Assembly: GCA_965228165.1 (NCBI GenBank)
Contig: CBDDHB010000002.1
Span: 558,001-622,000 of the forward strand
Direction of reading: 5' to 3'
DNA from: Oleispirillum sp965228165
GTDB lineage: Bacteria > Pseudomonadota > Alphaproteobacteria > Rhodospirillales > Rhodospirillaceae
DNA: 64,000 bases
Part shown: positions 36,902 through 45,936 of the stretch, in pieces
How positions within the stretch are numbered: the stretch's first letter is position 1
How the letters are laid out: each line of letters opens with the position of its first letter
The notes under the pieces: generated by a model
Seen by the model: only the letters and a program-made list of their open reading frames with translations
Database searches by the model: none
Told to the model about the DNA's origin: nothing
Made by a program: the position numbers and the translations under genes

Positions 36902-37138
36902 TCAGCCCTCCAACAGGCGCTTCAGACGCGCCATGGTGCCGTCGATTCCCGACGCCGCGTTGCGCGCCGCCGCCTCCAGCGCCTCGCACCGCACCCGAAG
37001 CGCCGCCAAGTCGGCGGCCTCCAACGGCGGAACTCCGGCCGCGCCACCCGTGGCGGCGCCCCCGGCGGCGGCTTCCAGGCCGACCACCGCCGCATCCAGC
37101 CGACGCAACGCCGCCTCGATCCGAGAAAGCTTATACAC
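36902..37138 (-). CDS. Small coiled-coil protein upstream of zapA
   Basis: About 78 residues if the GTG at 37138 is used (MYKLSRIEAALRRLDAAV). Almost entirely helical with heptad-like leucines (LEAADLAALRVRCEALEAAARN, MARLKRLLEG). It resembles the short DUF4164-type proteins found before zapA in many alphaproteobacteria, but the match is from memory. The frame is open to 37219, so a longer start is possible. It ends five bases before zapA and is probably translated with it. A role in division is inferred from position only. Confidence 0.6.
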   Translation of the reverse strand: MYKLSRIEAALRRLDAAVVGLEAAAGGAATGGAAGVPPLEAADLAALRVRCEALEAAARNAASGIDGTMARLKRLLEG

Positions 37139-37205
37139 CGCAAATGGTTTCAATGTATTATCGCCATATATCGTGAAACTGAGTGAAGGATAATTCCGGA
37201 ACCCC

Positions 37206-37706
37206 TTGACGTCAATCACAGGTGTAAGAACCGCCTTGGCTTTCGACGCTTTACCGATCCTGATCGTTCACGACCGCGCCCAGGCGCTGGCGGCCTTCGC
37301 CGCCGCCGCGTCGCTGAACCGCGCCGCGCAGATCGAAACTCCCGCCGAAATGGCCGCCGCCCTGGGACCGATGTGGATGCGCGCCTTCCTCGACGCGATC
37401 GCCGCCGAGGGGCGGGAGCCGCCCGGCCCGGTGGTCTTCCACTGCGGCGATTCCCCCGGTCTGGCGCAGGCGGGATTGCGCCTCGGCCTGCCCGCGCTGC
37501 GCTTCGACCCGGCGCCGGACGCGCCGCCGCGCGTCGCCGCCGCTCTGGCCGACATCGCCGCCCAAGCCGGATGCCTGCTGCTGATCGGACCGCCGCCCGA
37601 ACCCTGCTGGCGGTTTCCGCCGCCGTCGGGGCGCGCCGATCCGCCCGCCCTGATCGCCGCCGCCGCGAAGTGGCTGTGCCGGGCCTTCCCGCCTGATCCA
37701 AGATGA
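37206..37706 (+). CDS. Hypothetical protein upstream of thiE
   Basis: A 166-residue Ala/Pro-rich cytosolic protein. The middle holds PGPVVFHCGDSPGLAQAGLRLGLPALRFD, which looks like an alpha/beta fold fragment, followed by CLLLIGPPPEPCW and a Pro-rich tail. No family recognised. The TTG start (37206) is weak. Another TTG at 37236 gives MAFDALPILIVHDRAQ and is plausible. Codon use matches the neighbours, so it is probably a real gene. It is 38 bp before thiE and probably in one operon with it. Confidence 0.6.
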   Translation: MTSITGVRTALAFDALPILIVHDRAQALAAFAAAASLNRAAQIETPAEMAAALGPMWMRAFLDAIAAEGREPPGPVVFHCGDSPGLAQAGLRLGLPALRFDPAPDAPPRVAAALADIAAQAGCLLLIGPPPEPCWRFPPPSGRADPPALIAAAAKWLCRAFPPDPR

Positions 37707-37744
37707 TCTAGGGTACGGAACGTCCCCATCCCCGAAGGATCGCC

Positions 37745-38364
37745 ATGCCCTGCCGCCTGTATCTGCTGACGCCCCCGCCCTGCCCAATCTGGCCGGGTTC
37801 GCCAAGACCTTCGCCGCGACATTGGACGCGGGCGACGTGGCTTGCGCGCAATTGCGTCTGAAGGATGCCTCCGACGACGACATCCGCCGCGCCTGCGATG
37901 CGCTGCGCCCGATCGCGCAGGAGCGCGACGTGGCGTTCCTGATGAACGACCGCCCCGACCTCGCCCGCGAGACCGGCTGCGACGGCGTCCATGTCGGGCA
38001 GGAGGACACCCCTTATGCCGAAGCGCGGAAGATCGTCGGCGCGGACGCCATCGTCGGCGTCACCTGCCACGATTCCCGACACCTGGCGATGATCGCCGGA
38101 GAGGCAGGCGCGGACTACGTCGCCTTCGGCGCGTTCTTTCCCACCGCCACCAAGGAGGCGAAGACCGCCGCCGAACTGGAACTCCTGGTCTGGTGGTCGG
38201 AACTGTTCACCGTGCCCTGCGTCGCCATCGGCGGCATCACCGTGGACAACGCCAAGCCCCTGATCGACGCGGGCGCCGACTTCCTGGCGGTTTGCGGCGG
38301 CGTCTGGAACCACCCGCAAGGCCCGGCGGCGGCGGTCGCCGCCTTCAACCGCCTGTTCGGCTGA
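37745..38364 (+). CDS. thiE: Thiamine-phosphate synthase, frameshifted near its start
   Basis: Joins HMP-PP and thiazole phosphate to thiamine phosphate. The ATG at 37745 has GAAGGA five bases upstream and reads MPCRLYLLTP. The rest of the protein (GDVACAQLRLKDAS, VAFLMNDRPDLARETGCDGVHVGQED, VGVTCHDSRHLAMIAGEAGADYVAFG, VAIGGITVDNAKPLIDAGADFLAV) is in the next frame. One extra C in the five-C run at 37772-37776 restores a continuous 206-residue protein. The phosphate-binding GGI motif and the HVGQED metal site are intact. Some residues are slightly unusual for ThiE (MNDRPDL, TATKEAK), but the overall family is clear. Confidence 0.85.
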
Positions 38365-38370
38365 CCGGCG

Positions 38371-39252
38371 CTATTCCGCCGCCACCGCGACGATGCGCCC
38401 GCTGCGGATCAGTTCCCCCGGACGCACCCCGTATTCGCGGACGAAGGCATCGATGAAGTGGCTGACGTTGGTGTAGCCCACCGCCGTCGCCGCCTCGCTG
38501 ACGCGACAATGCCGCAGCACCAGAAGATCGCGCGCCACCGCCATGCGGTGACGTCGCAGCAGGGCGAAGGGGGTCACCCCAAACACCCGTTTGAACCCCA
38601 GCTTCAGGCGGGTTTCACACACCCCGACCATCGCCGCCAACTCGCCCAGACCGGGCGGTTCCTCGTGGCGCTCCGGCAACAGATCGCGGGCGCGCAGCAT
38701 CCGGTCGATTTCGCGCGGGGGCAGGCCCTCCGCCGGACAGACCCGGCCTTGCGCCTTCAAGCCGGAAAACGCCAGAGCCAGCAACTCCAACGCCCGGCTT
38801 TTCATATAGACGTTGCGCACCGCGCCGGAATGGACGCAATCGCGCAGGGCGCAGGCGGCCAGCATCTGTTCGGCGGAGCGCGGCACCTTCAGAACCGCCG
38901 ATACGGCCTCCCGCGCCTCGACGATATCCAGCGCCGCCCCCGGCAGGGTTTCGAAATCCGCCCCCAGAATCTGGCGCAGCAGGACCGTGTCCATCGCCAG
39001 GATCACCACCCCGTCCTCCGGCGGAGCCTCCAGCGAGCCGCCCCGGCTGACCGTCACCGTCACCGCGTCGGCGCCCCGCCCCGACGATCGCCCGAACGGG
39101 CAAACCGCCACCACCACCGGTTCCTCGCAACGAAGGACGAATTCCGCCGCCGGACGCCCACCCGCCGCCACCCCGAGCCAGAACCCCTCGCGCAGGCGCT
39201 CGACCCGATCGCGCGACGGAATCCCCGCCGCCGCGCGCACGATCATCCGCAT
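38371..39252 (-). CDS. AraC-family regulator, PchR-like
   Basis: Transcription factor divergent from the Fur-box cluster, so probably its second regulator. The C-terminal two-HTH domain is complete (LGELAAMVGVCETRLKLGFKRVFGVTPFALLRRHRM and RVSEAATAVGYTNVSHFIDAFVREYGVRPGELI). The N-terminal half (about residues 1-180) resembles the ligand domain of PchR-type regulators that sense siderophore complexes, but I am not sure of this. The ATG at 39252 has GAAGG nine bases upstream. Length 293. It is convergent with thiE, with six bases between stops. Confidence 0.85.
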   Translation of the reverse strand: MRMIVRAAAGIPSRDRVERLREGFWLGVAAGGRPAAEFVLRCEEPVVVAVCPFGRSSGRGADAVTVTVSRGGSLEAPPEDGVVILAMDTVLLRQILGADFETLPGAALDIVEAREAVSAVLKVPRSAEQMLAACALRDCVHSGAVRNVYMKSRALELLALAFSGLKAQGRVCPAEGLPPREIDRMLRARDLLPERHEEPPGLGELAAMVGVCETRLKLGFKRVFGVTPFALLRRHRMAVARDLLVLRHCRVSEAATAVGYTNVSHFIDAFVREYGVRPGELIRSGRIVAVAAE

Positions 39253-39364
39253 GTCCACGATCCTTCCCCCTCCCGAACCACATCCCCCGTTTCGGGGCAG
39301 AAATGCGACGGCTGCGGGTAGCAGACGCGACGCGCCCCTGATAGGAGTCGGTTCTGGCTCAACT

Positions 39365-39383
39365 GCAAATGATAATCAAGATC
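39365..39383. promoter_or_regulatory. Fur box
   Basis: GCAAATGATAATCAAGATC matches 15 of 19 positions of the classic Fur consensus, including the whole central ATGATAATCA block. It ends four bases before the GTPase ATG (39388), which has no Shine-Dalgarno sequence. Binding of Fur with iron would block transcription of the cluster, and possibly that of the divergent AraC gene. Confidence 0.75.
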
Positions 39384-39387
39384 AATC

Positions 39388-40088
39388 ATGCGTGTCCTGA
39401 CCCTCGCCGGTCCCCCCAGTGTCGGCAAGACCGCCATCGTCTCCCACGCGGTACAGGTTCTGCTGTCCGCCGGGCAACGGCCCGCCGCGGTGAAATTCGA
39501 CACCCGCAGCACCGCCGACGCCGAACGGCTGAAGCAGGCCCATGCGATCCCGACGATCAGCGGGCTGTCCGGCTATTTGTGCCCCGACCATTACTTCGTC
39601 TCCAACATGGAGGAAGCGGTGGAATGGGGCCGCGCGCAACGCGCCGACGTGCTGTTCGTCGAAACCGCCGGGCTTTGCCTGCGCTGCGCCCCCATGTCGA
39701 GGGCATCCCGGCGGTCACCGTGGTGGACTGCCTGGGCGGCTTCGACGTGACGCTGAAAATGGGTCCGATGCTTTCCTGCGCCGACCTGGTTCTGGTGACC
39801 AAGGGCGACATGGTCTCCCAGGCGGAGCGCGAGGTCTTCGTCCACGGCCTGCCGAAGGCGGCGCCGGAGGCCGAAGTGATCGCCGTCAACGGCCTGACCG
39901 GAACCGGCATCCGCGCCTTCCTGCGCTGGCTGGCGGCGCGCCCGGAAACCCGTGGCAAGGTCACCGAATCCCGCCTGCGCCACGACATGCCCGCGTCGAT
40001 CTACTCCTACTGCACCGGCGAACGGCGGATCGGCCGCGCCTACCAAACCGGCAACGTCGAAAAGCTCGACTGGAAGAACGCGCCATGA
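39388..40088 (+). CDS. UreG/HypB/CobW-like GTPase, frameshifted
   Basis: Probable metallochaperone-type P-loop GTPase. Walker A is AGPPSVGKT (residues 7-15), then KFDTRSTADAERLKQ and a switch-like VETAGLCLRC with a CxxC pair that could bind metal. After the frame break come IPAVTVVDCLGGFDVTLKMG and LVLVTKGDMVSQAE, where TKGD stands in for the base-specific NKxD. One extra C in the five-C run at 39689-39693 joins both frames into 233 residues (...CAPHVEGIP...). The stop overlaps the next start (ATGA). First gene after the Fur box. Nickel, cobalt or iron as substrate cannot be told from sequence. CobW-clade GTPases and UreG are the nearest known relatives by motif, but the protein fits neither well. 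Confidence 0.75.
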
Positions 40089-40848
40089 CCCTGAACAGCC
40101 TGACCATCCTTGCCGGGCGCGGGCGCGACGGAACCGCCGAGACGGTCTCCCGCATCGATCTCGTCCCCGGCGACACCCTGGCGGTGGTGGGGCCGACCGG
40201 ATCGGGGAAAAGCGCCCTGCTGTCCGACATCGAACAGCTCGCCGAGGGCGACACCCCCACCGGGCGGCGCATCCTGCTCGACGGAGCGCCGCCGGACCGC
40301 ACCCCCTGGGACTGGTCGCCACCCTGTCGCAGCGCACCAATTTCGTCATCGACACCGACGTCGCCACCTTCGTCGCGACGCATGCCGCCTGCCTGGGCAA
40401 GCGCGGCCAGGATTGGCCGGAGACGGTTCTCGATCTGGCCAATTCCCTGTGCGGCGAACCCTTCGCCCTCCGCACCCCCTTGCAGGGGCTGAGCGGCGGC
40501 CAGACCCGCGCCCTGATGATCGCCGACATCGCCCTGGTCTCCGACGCCCCGGTGATCCTCCTCGACGAGTTGGAAAACGCGGGCATCGACAAGCATCTGG
40601 CGCTTTCCGCCCTGGCCGACCGGGGAAAGATCATCCTCACCGCCACCCACGATCCGGTGCTGGTGCTGATGAGCCGCAGGCGGGTGGTGATGCGCGGCGG
40701 CGGCATGGCCGGACTGTTCGCCCTCGACCCCGTGGAAGCCGCCTGGCGGGAACACCTGCGCGGCCTCGACGAGGTTTTTCAGTCCGCGCGGGAGACTCTG
40801 CGCGGCGGCCACCGCCTGCACCGGGAGATCGCGCCATGCCGCATCTGA
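40085..40848 (+). CDS. Stand-alone ABC ATPase, frameshifted
   Basis: Cytosolic ABC-type ATPase. Walker A is VGPTGSGKSALLSDI (about residues 33-47), the signature is LSGGQTRALMIADIAL, and Walker B is VILLDELENAGIDK, followed by the H-loop TATHDPVL. ENAGID after Walker B replaces the common EPTAGLD and is unusual for a transporter ATPase. One extra C in the five-C run at 40302-40306 restores the 254-residue frame. Overlaps on both sides (ATGA with the GTPase gene, 13 bp with the next gene) show strict coupling. No permease gene is adjacent, so it may not be a transporter subunit; an ATP-driven loading or release step for the GTPase partner is one idea. Confidence 0.75.
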
Positions 40849-41724
40849 TTCGTTTCGCCACGCCGCCGATGATCGCCCGGCGACTGCGTCAGGATATCGA
40901 GGCTGCATGTCCGGACCACGTTCTGGCGCCGCCCACCACCCACCTGGAAATGTTCGAGACGGCGCGCGACTTCGGTCGCCCCGGGGTCGAGGCGGCGATC
41001 ACGATTTCCGCCTATCCGCAATTGCTGGAACGCCTGTGGGTGGATGGCGCGCCCGCCGCCGACCTGTCGGTTCTGGGGCTGCCGCCGCTGCGGCGCGAAT
41101 GGACCGACATCGGCCTGATGCCGCCGGTGCCGACCCTGCGCCTGATCGCGGTGGTGCCGCTGGTGCTGGCGGTCAACCGCGACTTCGCCCCCCCTGGTCC
41201 GGGATTGGGAAGACCTGCGCCCGCTGCTGCGCGAGCCCGGACGGATCGGCGTGCCGCCGCTGGATACGCCGCTGCCGTTCCTGCTGTCGGCCTTTCTGGC
41301 GGCGCGCTGGGGCCTGCCCGAGGCGGATATCCGCGCCGCCTTCGACAGCCAAATTCCGCCCCTGGAGATCAACAAGCGCCTGGGGCGGGGCGAACTGGCG
41401 GTGGGGCTGCTGCCGCCGATCTTCTGCCGCAACTTCCGCGAAGGCGACGCGACGATGGTCTGGCCGGAAAGCGGCGCCCTGGCGGTGCCGGTGATGGCGG
41501 CGATGGCGCCCCAGGCCCCGGCCTCGTCTCGGGACGCCCTCGCCTTCCTGCTGTCGCCGGAGATGCAGACGCTGCTGACCGAAAACGGCGGCATGGCGCC
41601 CGCCGCCGGGGGCGTCGGCGGCTTCGCCGAACTGAACGCCGCGCGCTGGCGCCTGATCTGGCCGGGGTGGGAGGCGTTCCTGACGATCGGACGCACGATG
41701 AACGCCCACCTTGCCGCTTCGTAA
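40836..41724 (+). CDS. Type II binding-protein-like protein without signal peptide, frameshifted
   Basis: The fold resembles periplasmic ABC substrate-binding proteins: the second lobe contains GRIGVPPLDTPLPFLLSAFL, DATMVWPESGALAVPVMAAM and the C-terminal SRDALAFLLSPEMQTLLTENGGMAPA, the last typical of iron and thiosulfate binding proteins. However, the N-terminus (MPHLIRFATPPMIARRLRQD) has no signal peptide and overlaps the ATPase gene, so the protein is predicted to be cytosolic. One C too many in the seven-C run at 41188-41194 breaks the frame. With six C a continuous 295-residue protein results. It may bind the imported substrate inside the cell. Function unknown. Confidence 0.7.
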
Positions 41725-41757
41725 CCACGGGGACTACCGAACCACACGGGGGATGAC

Positions 41758-43780
41758 ATGAACACCACGCTTCGCCGACTGGCCCTGGCGGCCTCGCCTT
41801 TGGCCCTGACCGTCGCCATGCACGCCGCCCACGCCGAGGAGGTCGATCTTGGCTCGATGGCGATCACCGCGCGCGGCTATGCCGCGCCGTTGACGCAAAC
41901 GCCGGGCGGCGTCGCCGTCGCCGACGAGGAAACCATCTTCCTGACCAAGAAGGACAGCATCGCCGACGCCCTGGCCACCTTGCCGGGGATTTCCACCTCG
42001 GGCGATTCCGCCTGGGGGCGCGACGTGTCCATTCGCGGCATGAGCGGCACCTCGGTGGTCGTCCTGATCGACGGCAAGCGGATCAACACCGCCACCGACA
42101 TCAACGCCCGTCTGGGTCTGATCAACCCGATGGACGTGGACCGCGTCGAGGTGCTGAAAGGCCCGGTCAGCGCGCTGTACGGCTCCGGCTCCACCGGCGG
42201 GGTGATCAACATCATCACCCGCAAGGGCAAGTTCACCAAGGATACCGGATATCACGGACGCGTCGGGTTGAGCGCCACCACCAACGGCGCGGGCGCCGAC
42301 GCCTACGGCAACCTGCATTACGACGGCGAGGACGTCTGGCTGCTCGGCTCCGGCGGCATGCGCGACCACGCCAACTTCGCCGACGGCAACGGCAACGACG
42401 TGCGCAACAGCGAATTCCAGGACGGGCAGTTCCGTCTGGCGGGCGGTTTCAAGCCGACCGACCGGCTGACCGTGGAACTCTCCGCCTTGCGCGCCGACGC
42501 CACCGACGTCGGCATCCCCGGCGGTTCCTCCACCCTGCCGTCCACCGCGCGAGTCACCTATCCGCGCACCACCAACACCCTGGTTTCCGCCGACGCCACC
42601 CTGGACGTGGGCGGAGAGAACCTGAAGGAGGTCAGCGGCTCGCTGTATTACAACGTCATCGAGCGGCGGGTCCGTCTCGACGAACTGCCCGCCCCCCCAG
42701 GGCACCCTGAACTATTACATCGAGCCCGCCGCCGACCACGTCACCCTGGGCGGCAAGTTGCAGGGAATCGGCGAGTTCGGCGACCATACCGTCGTCGCCG
42801 GTTTCGACGGCTGGACCTGGACCATGGAATCCCTGCGCCGCCAGTACCGCAAGAGCGGCGCGGTGGTCGAGGACAAGCCGACCCCCGACGCGCGCCAGAC
42901 CTCCCTCGGCGTCTACGCCGAGGACACCTATGCCCTCGCCCCCGGCTGGACCCTGAACTTCGGCGGGCGCTTCGACCGGATGCACACCCGCAACGCCGAC
43001 AATGCCGCGGCAACCAAGGTGACGGCCGGAGAGGACGACGACAACGGCTGGAACCTCCACGCCGGGGCCACCTGGGAAATGGGCGGGCCGTGGAGCCAGT
43101 CGGTGCTGGTCGGCTCCAGCTATCGCGCCGCCGACCTGCTGGAACGCTTCAAGTACATCACCCTGTCCAGCAAGACGGTCTACGGTAACCCCGATCTGAA
43201 GCCGGAAACCACCCTGTTCGGCGAATGGGGGCTGTCCTATCGCACGCCGGAAGTCCAGGGCGGGGTGCGCCTGTTCGCCAACAAGGTCTACGACTACATC
43301 AGCGAAAAGGCGACCAGCGCCACCCGTTCCGACATGACCAATATCGGCGAGGCGCGCATCCTGGGCATCGAACTGGACGGCCGCTGGAACTTCTCCCGCG
43401 ACTGGAATCTGCACGGCGACGTCACCGCCATCGACGGCCGCGACGAGACCACCGACGCACCGCTGCGCACCACGCCGCCTATCATGGGAAAACTGGGCGT
43501 CGGCTATGAACGGGACGGCTGGTTCGCCAACCTGAACGAACGGCTGGCCGCGCCGCAGCGCGAGACCCCGGACACCAGCATCCAGGAAACCGGCGGCTAC
43601 GCGGTCACCGACATCGCGGCGGGATACGCCTTCGAGATCGGCCAGACCCGGCACAAGGTCGCCCTGTCCATCGACAACCTGTTCGACGCCCAATACGAGA
43701 ACTACCTGACCAACGCACGCGGTTTCTATTACGCCGAACCGGGCTTCACGGCGACCCTCAGCTACGCCATGGAGTTCTGA
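41758..43780 (+). CDS. TonB-dependent receptor of the Fur-box cluster, frameshifted
   Basis: Outer-membrane receptor. A signal peptide (AASPLALTVAMHAAHA) is followed by a plug domain with ALATLPGISTSGDSAWGRD, VVVLIDGKRINT and MDVDRVEVLKGPVSALYG, and a beta barrel ending in FTATLSYAMEF (terminal Phe). A seven-C run at 42692-42698 shifts the frame. With six C the sequence reads ELPAPQGTLNYYIEP and the protein is 673 residues. GGGGGATG precedes the ATG. It has no distinguishing heme (FRAP/NPNL) motif. Substrate unknown, but Fur control and the GTPase partner suggest a metal complex. Confidence 0.87.
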
Positions 43781-43782
43781 TC

Positions 43783-45271
43783 ATGAGGACATTCCTGGCC
43801 GCCCTTTTCCTCCTTGGGGGCGTCCTGACGCCAGCGGCGCGAGCGGCTTCCCCATCCGTGCCCGCCGCGCCGCTGGTGATTTACAGCGCCTCCGCCGCCA
43901 CCACCGCCCAGGCCCCCCCTGTGGGGAGCGATGGCGGACGGCTGGGGGCGCGACGTCGGCCTGGAGGTCCGTTTCTGGAAGGATCTGGACGACCTGCGCG
44001 GCGTCATCCTGGCGGGAAAAGGCGACATCTGGGTCGGCCACCTCGACGGCTTCGCCCAGACGGCGCGGCGCGGCGCGCCGATCGCCCTGATCGCGGTCAC
44101 CGCCTGGGCCGAGAAGTTCCAGTTCCTCACCCTGGATGCCGAGGCGACCTCTCCCGCCATCCTCTCGGAACGGATGGCGGCACTGAACGAAACCCTGGCG
44201 GTAACGCCGCAAGGCAGTCCGGCGCTGGCCATCCTGGACGCGGCGCGGACGGAAGGCGGTCCCGCCTTCCGCGCCCTGCCGATGCCGCCGCAGCAGATCG
44301 GCCTGGGTCTGGCGCGCGGCGCCATCCGCCACCTGATGGTGCCCGACCCCCTGGCCGCCGCGCTGATCGCGGAAAGGCCCGACCTGATCGCCGATCTGAC
44401 CGCCCGCATGTCCGCCTGGAGCGAACGGAACCGCGACGACGCGGCGGCGATCGTCGCGGCGCTGCCGCGAACCACCCGCGACGAGATCGGCGAGGGCCCG
44501 CTGACCGCCTCGCTCCGCTTCGATCCGTTACGCACCCGCGACGCCGCCTCGGCGCGGGAGGACATCGTCCGGGCGCTCGCCATCCTCGACGGCCCCTACC
44601 CCCTCGCGCCCGGCTTCCTGCCGCCGGAGATTCTCGCCCGCCTGTTCGAGCTCGCCGCCGGCGGTTCCCTTCTCTCCGAGGGCGCGCGCACCGCAGCGCG
44701 CGGCGTCGGCGGCGTGATTCTCGCCAATCTGCTGGGGGTCGGGCTCGGCCTCGCCGCCGGATTGCTTCCTCCCCTGTCGCGCTTGCTGCGTCCCCTGCAC
44801 ACCGCGCTCAACGCCTGCCCGCCGGTGGTGTGGATATCCCTCGCCATGGTGTGGATGGGCAGCGGCGGCGGGGTGCCGGTGTTCGCGGTGGCCGCCGCCA
44901 CCCTGCCACCGGTATTCCTGTCCACGGTGGAAGGGATCGGCGCGATCCCGCCGCGCCTGACCGAGATGAGCCGCCTGTTCCGCGTTCCCGCGACAAGGCG
45001 GTTGCGCGGCCTGATCCTGCCCGGTGTCTTTCCCTTCTGGCGCGCCGCCTTCGCCCATACCGCATCGGCGGCATGGAAGGTGGCGGCGGTGGCGGAATAC
45101 CTGGGCAGCGCCGACGGCGTCGGCGCGCGCATCTATTGGTCCTACCGCCGACTGGAAATGGCCGATCTGTACGCCTGGACCCTGGCCATCGTCGCCTTCG
45201 GCGTGGCGATCGACGTCGGCCTGATCGCCCGCCTGCGCCGCGCGAACCGGCGGAGACCCTTCGCATCATGA
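43783..45271 (+). CDS. Substrate-binding protein fused to ABC permease, frameshifted
   Basis: NitT/TauT/SsuA-like binding domain (about residues 22-230: VIYSASAATTAQ, LVIYS start, LDDLRGVILAGKGDIWVGHLDGFAQ) joined in one chain to an SsuC-like permease (about 260-490: SEGARTAARGVGGVILANLLG, the EAA-like loop FRVPATRRLRGLILPGVFPFW, and five to six helices). A signal peptide (FLAALFLLGGVLTPAARA) directs the binding domain outward. A seven-C run at 43913-43919 breaks the frame. With six C, 495 residues. Binding domain fused N-terminally to this permease class is uncommon. The ATG lies two bases after the receptor stop. The stop overlaps the ATPase start (ATGA). Confidence 0.8.
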
Positions 45272-45873
45272 CCTTGCGCATGCACGGCGTCGGCAAGTCC
45301 CTGGGCGGACGCGTCGTCCTGACGGGAATCGACCTCCACCTCGCGGCGGGGGAAAGCCTGCGTCTGGTCGGTCCTTCCGGCCTGGGCAAGTCCACCCTGC
45401 TCGGCCTTTCCGCCGGAGTTCTTCGCCCCGACGCGGGGCGGATCGAACGCCCGGCCCGTATCGCGATGAGCTTCCAGGAGGAGGCCCTGCTGCCCTGGAC
45501 CGACGCCCTCGGCAACCTTCTCTACGCGCTCGCCGCCCTGCCCGACGCGGCGGCGCGCGCCCGCGTCTGGCTGGCCCGCTTCGACCTGCCCCCCGATCTC
45601 CGACCGGCGGAAATGTCCGGCGGAATGTGCCGCCGCCTTGCCCTCGCCCGCGCCTTCGCCGCCGGGACGCCGCTGCTGCTGCTGGACGAGCCATTCGCCT
45701 TCCTCGACGCGCCGTGGCGGCAGGCGGTCAGCCGGATGATCGACGAAGCGGCGGGCAACGGCGCGGCAGTGCTGTTCTCCACCCACCAGACCGGCGACGA
45801 CCCGGCCTCGACCCGCCGCACCCTGACCATCGACCCCACCGGCGGCCTGCGCCGGATCAACATCGGGGCTTGA
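45268..45873 (+). CDS. ABC transporter ATP-binding protein, SsuB/TauB-like
   Basis: ATPase for the preceding binding-protein/permease fusion. Walker A is VGPSGLGKSTLLGLSAG, the Q-loop AMSFQEEALLPWTDALGNL is typical of nitrate/sulfonate/taurine importers, the signature is MSGGMCRRLALARAFA, and Walker B is LLLLDEPFAFLDAPWR, followed by the H-loop FSTHQTGDD. At 201 residues it is shorter than most family members (about 250), missing part of the C-terminal domain. It is translationally coupled to the permease by ATGA. Last gene before a 60-bp gap. Confidence 0.9.
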   Translation: MTLRMHGVGKSLGGRVVLTGIDLHLAAGESLRLVGPSGLGKSTLLGLSAGVLRPDAGRIERPARIAMSFQEEALLPWTDALGNLLYALAALPDAAARARVWLARFDLPPDLRPAEMSGGMCRRLALARAFAAGTPLLLLDEPFAFLDAPWRQAVSRMIDEAAGNGAAVLFSTHQTGDDPASTRRTLTIDPTGGLRRINIGA

Positions 45874-45936
45874 GCCGTCCGCGCCAAGACGTCATAGTCT
45901 CGGCCACCGTCTTTATCCTCGTTCCGGCGTGTCTTG

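Noticed and set aside
37206..37706. Treating the hypothetical gene before thiE as part of thiE
   Set aside because: It has its own frame and stop, and thiE has its own ATG with a good ribosome site at 37745.
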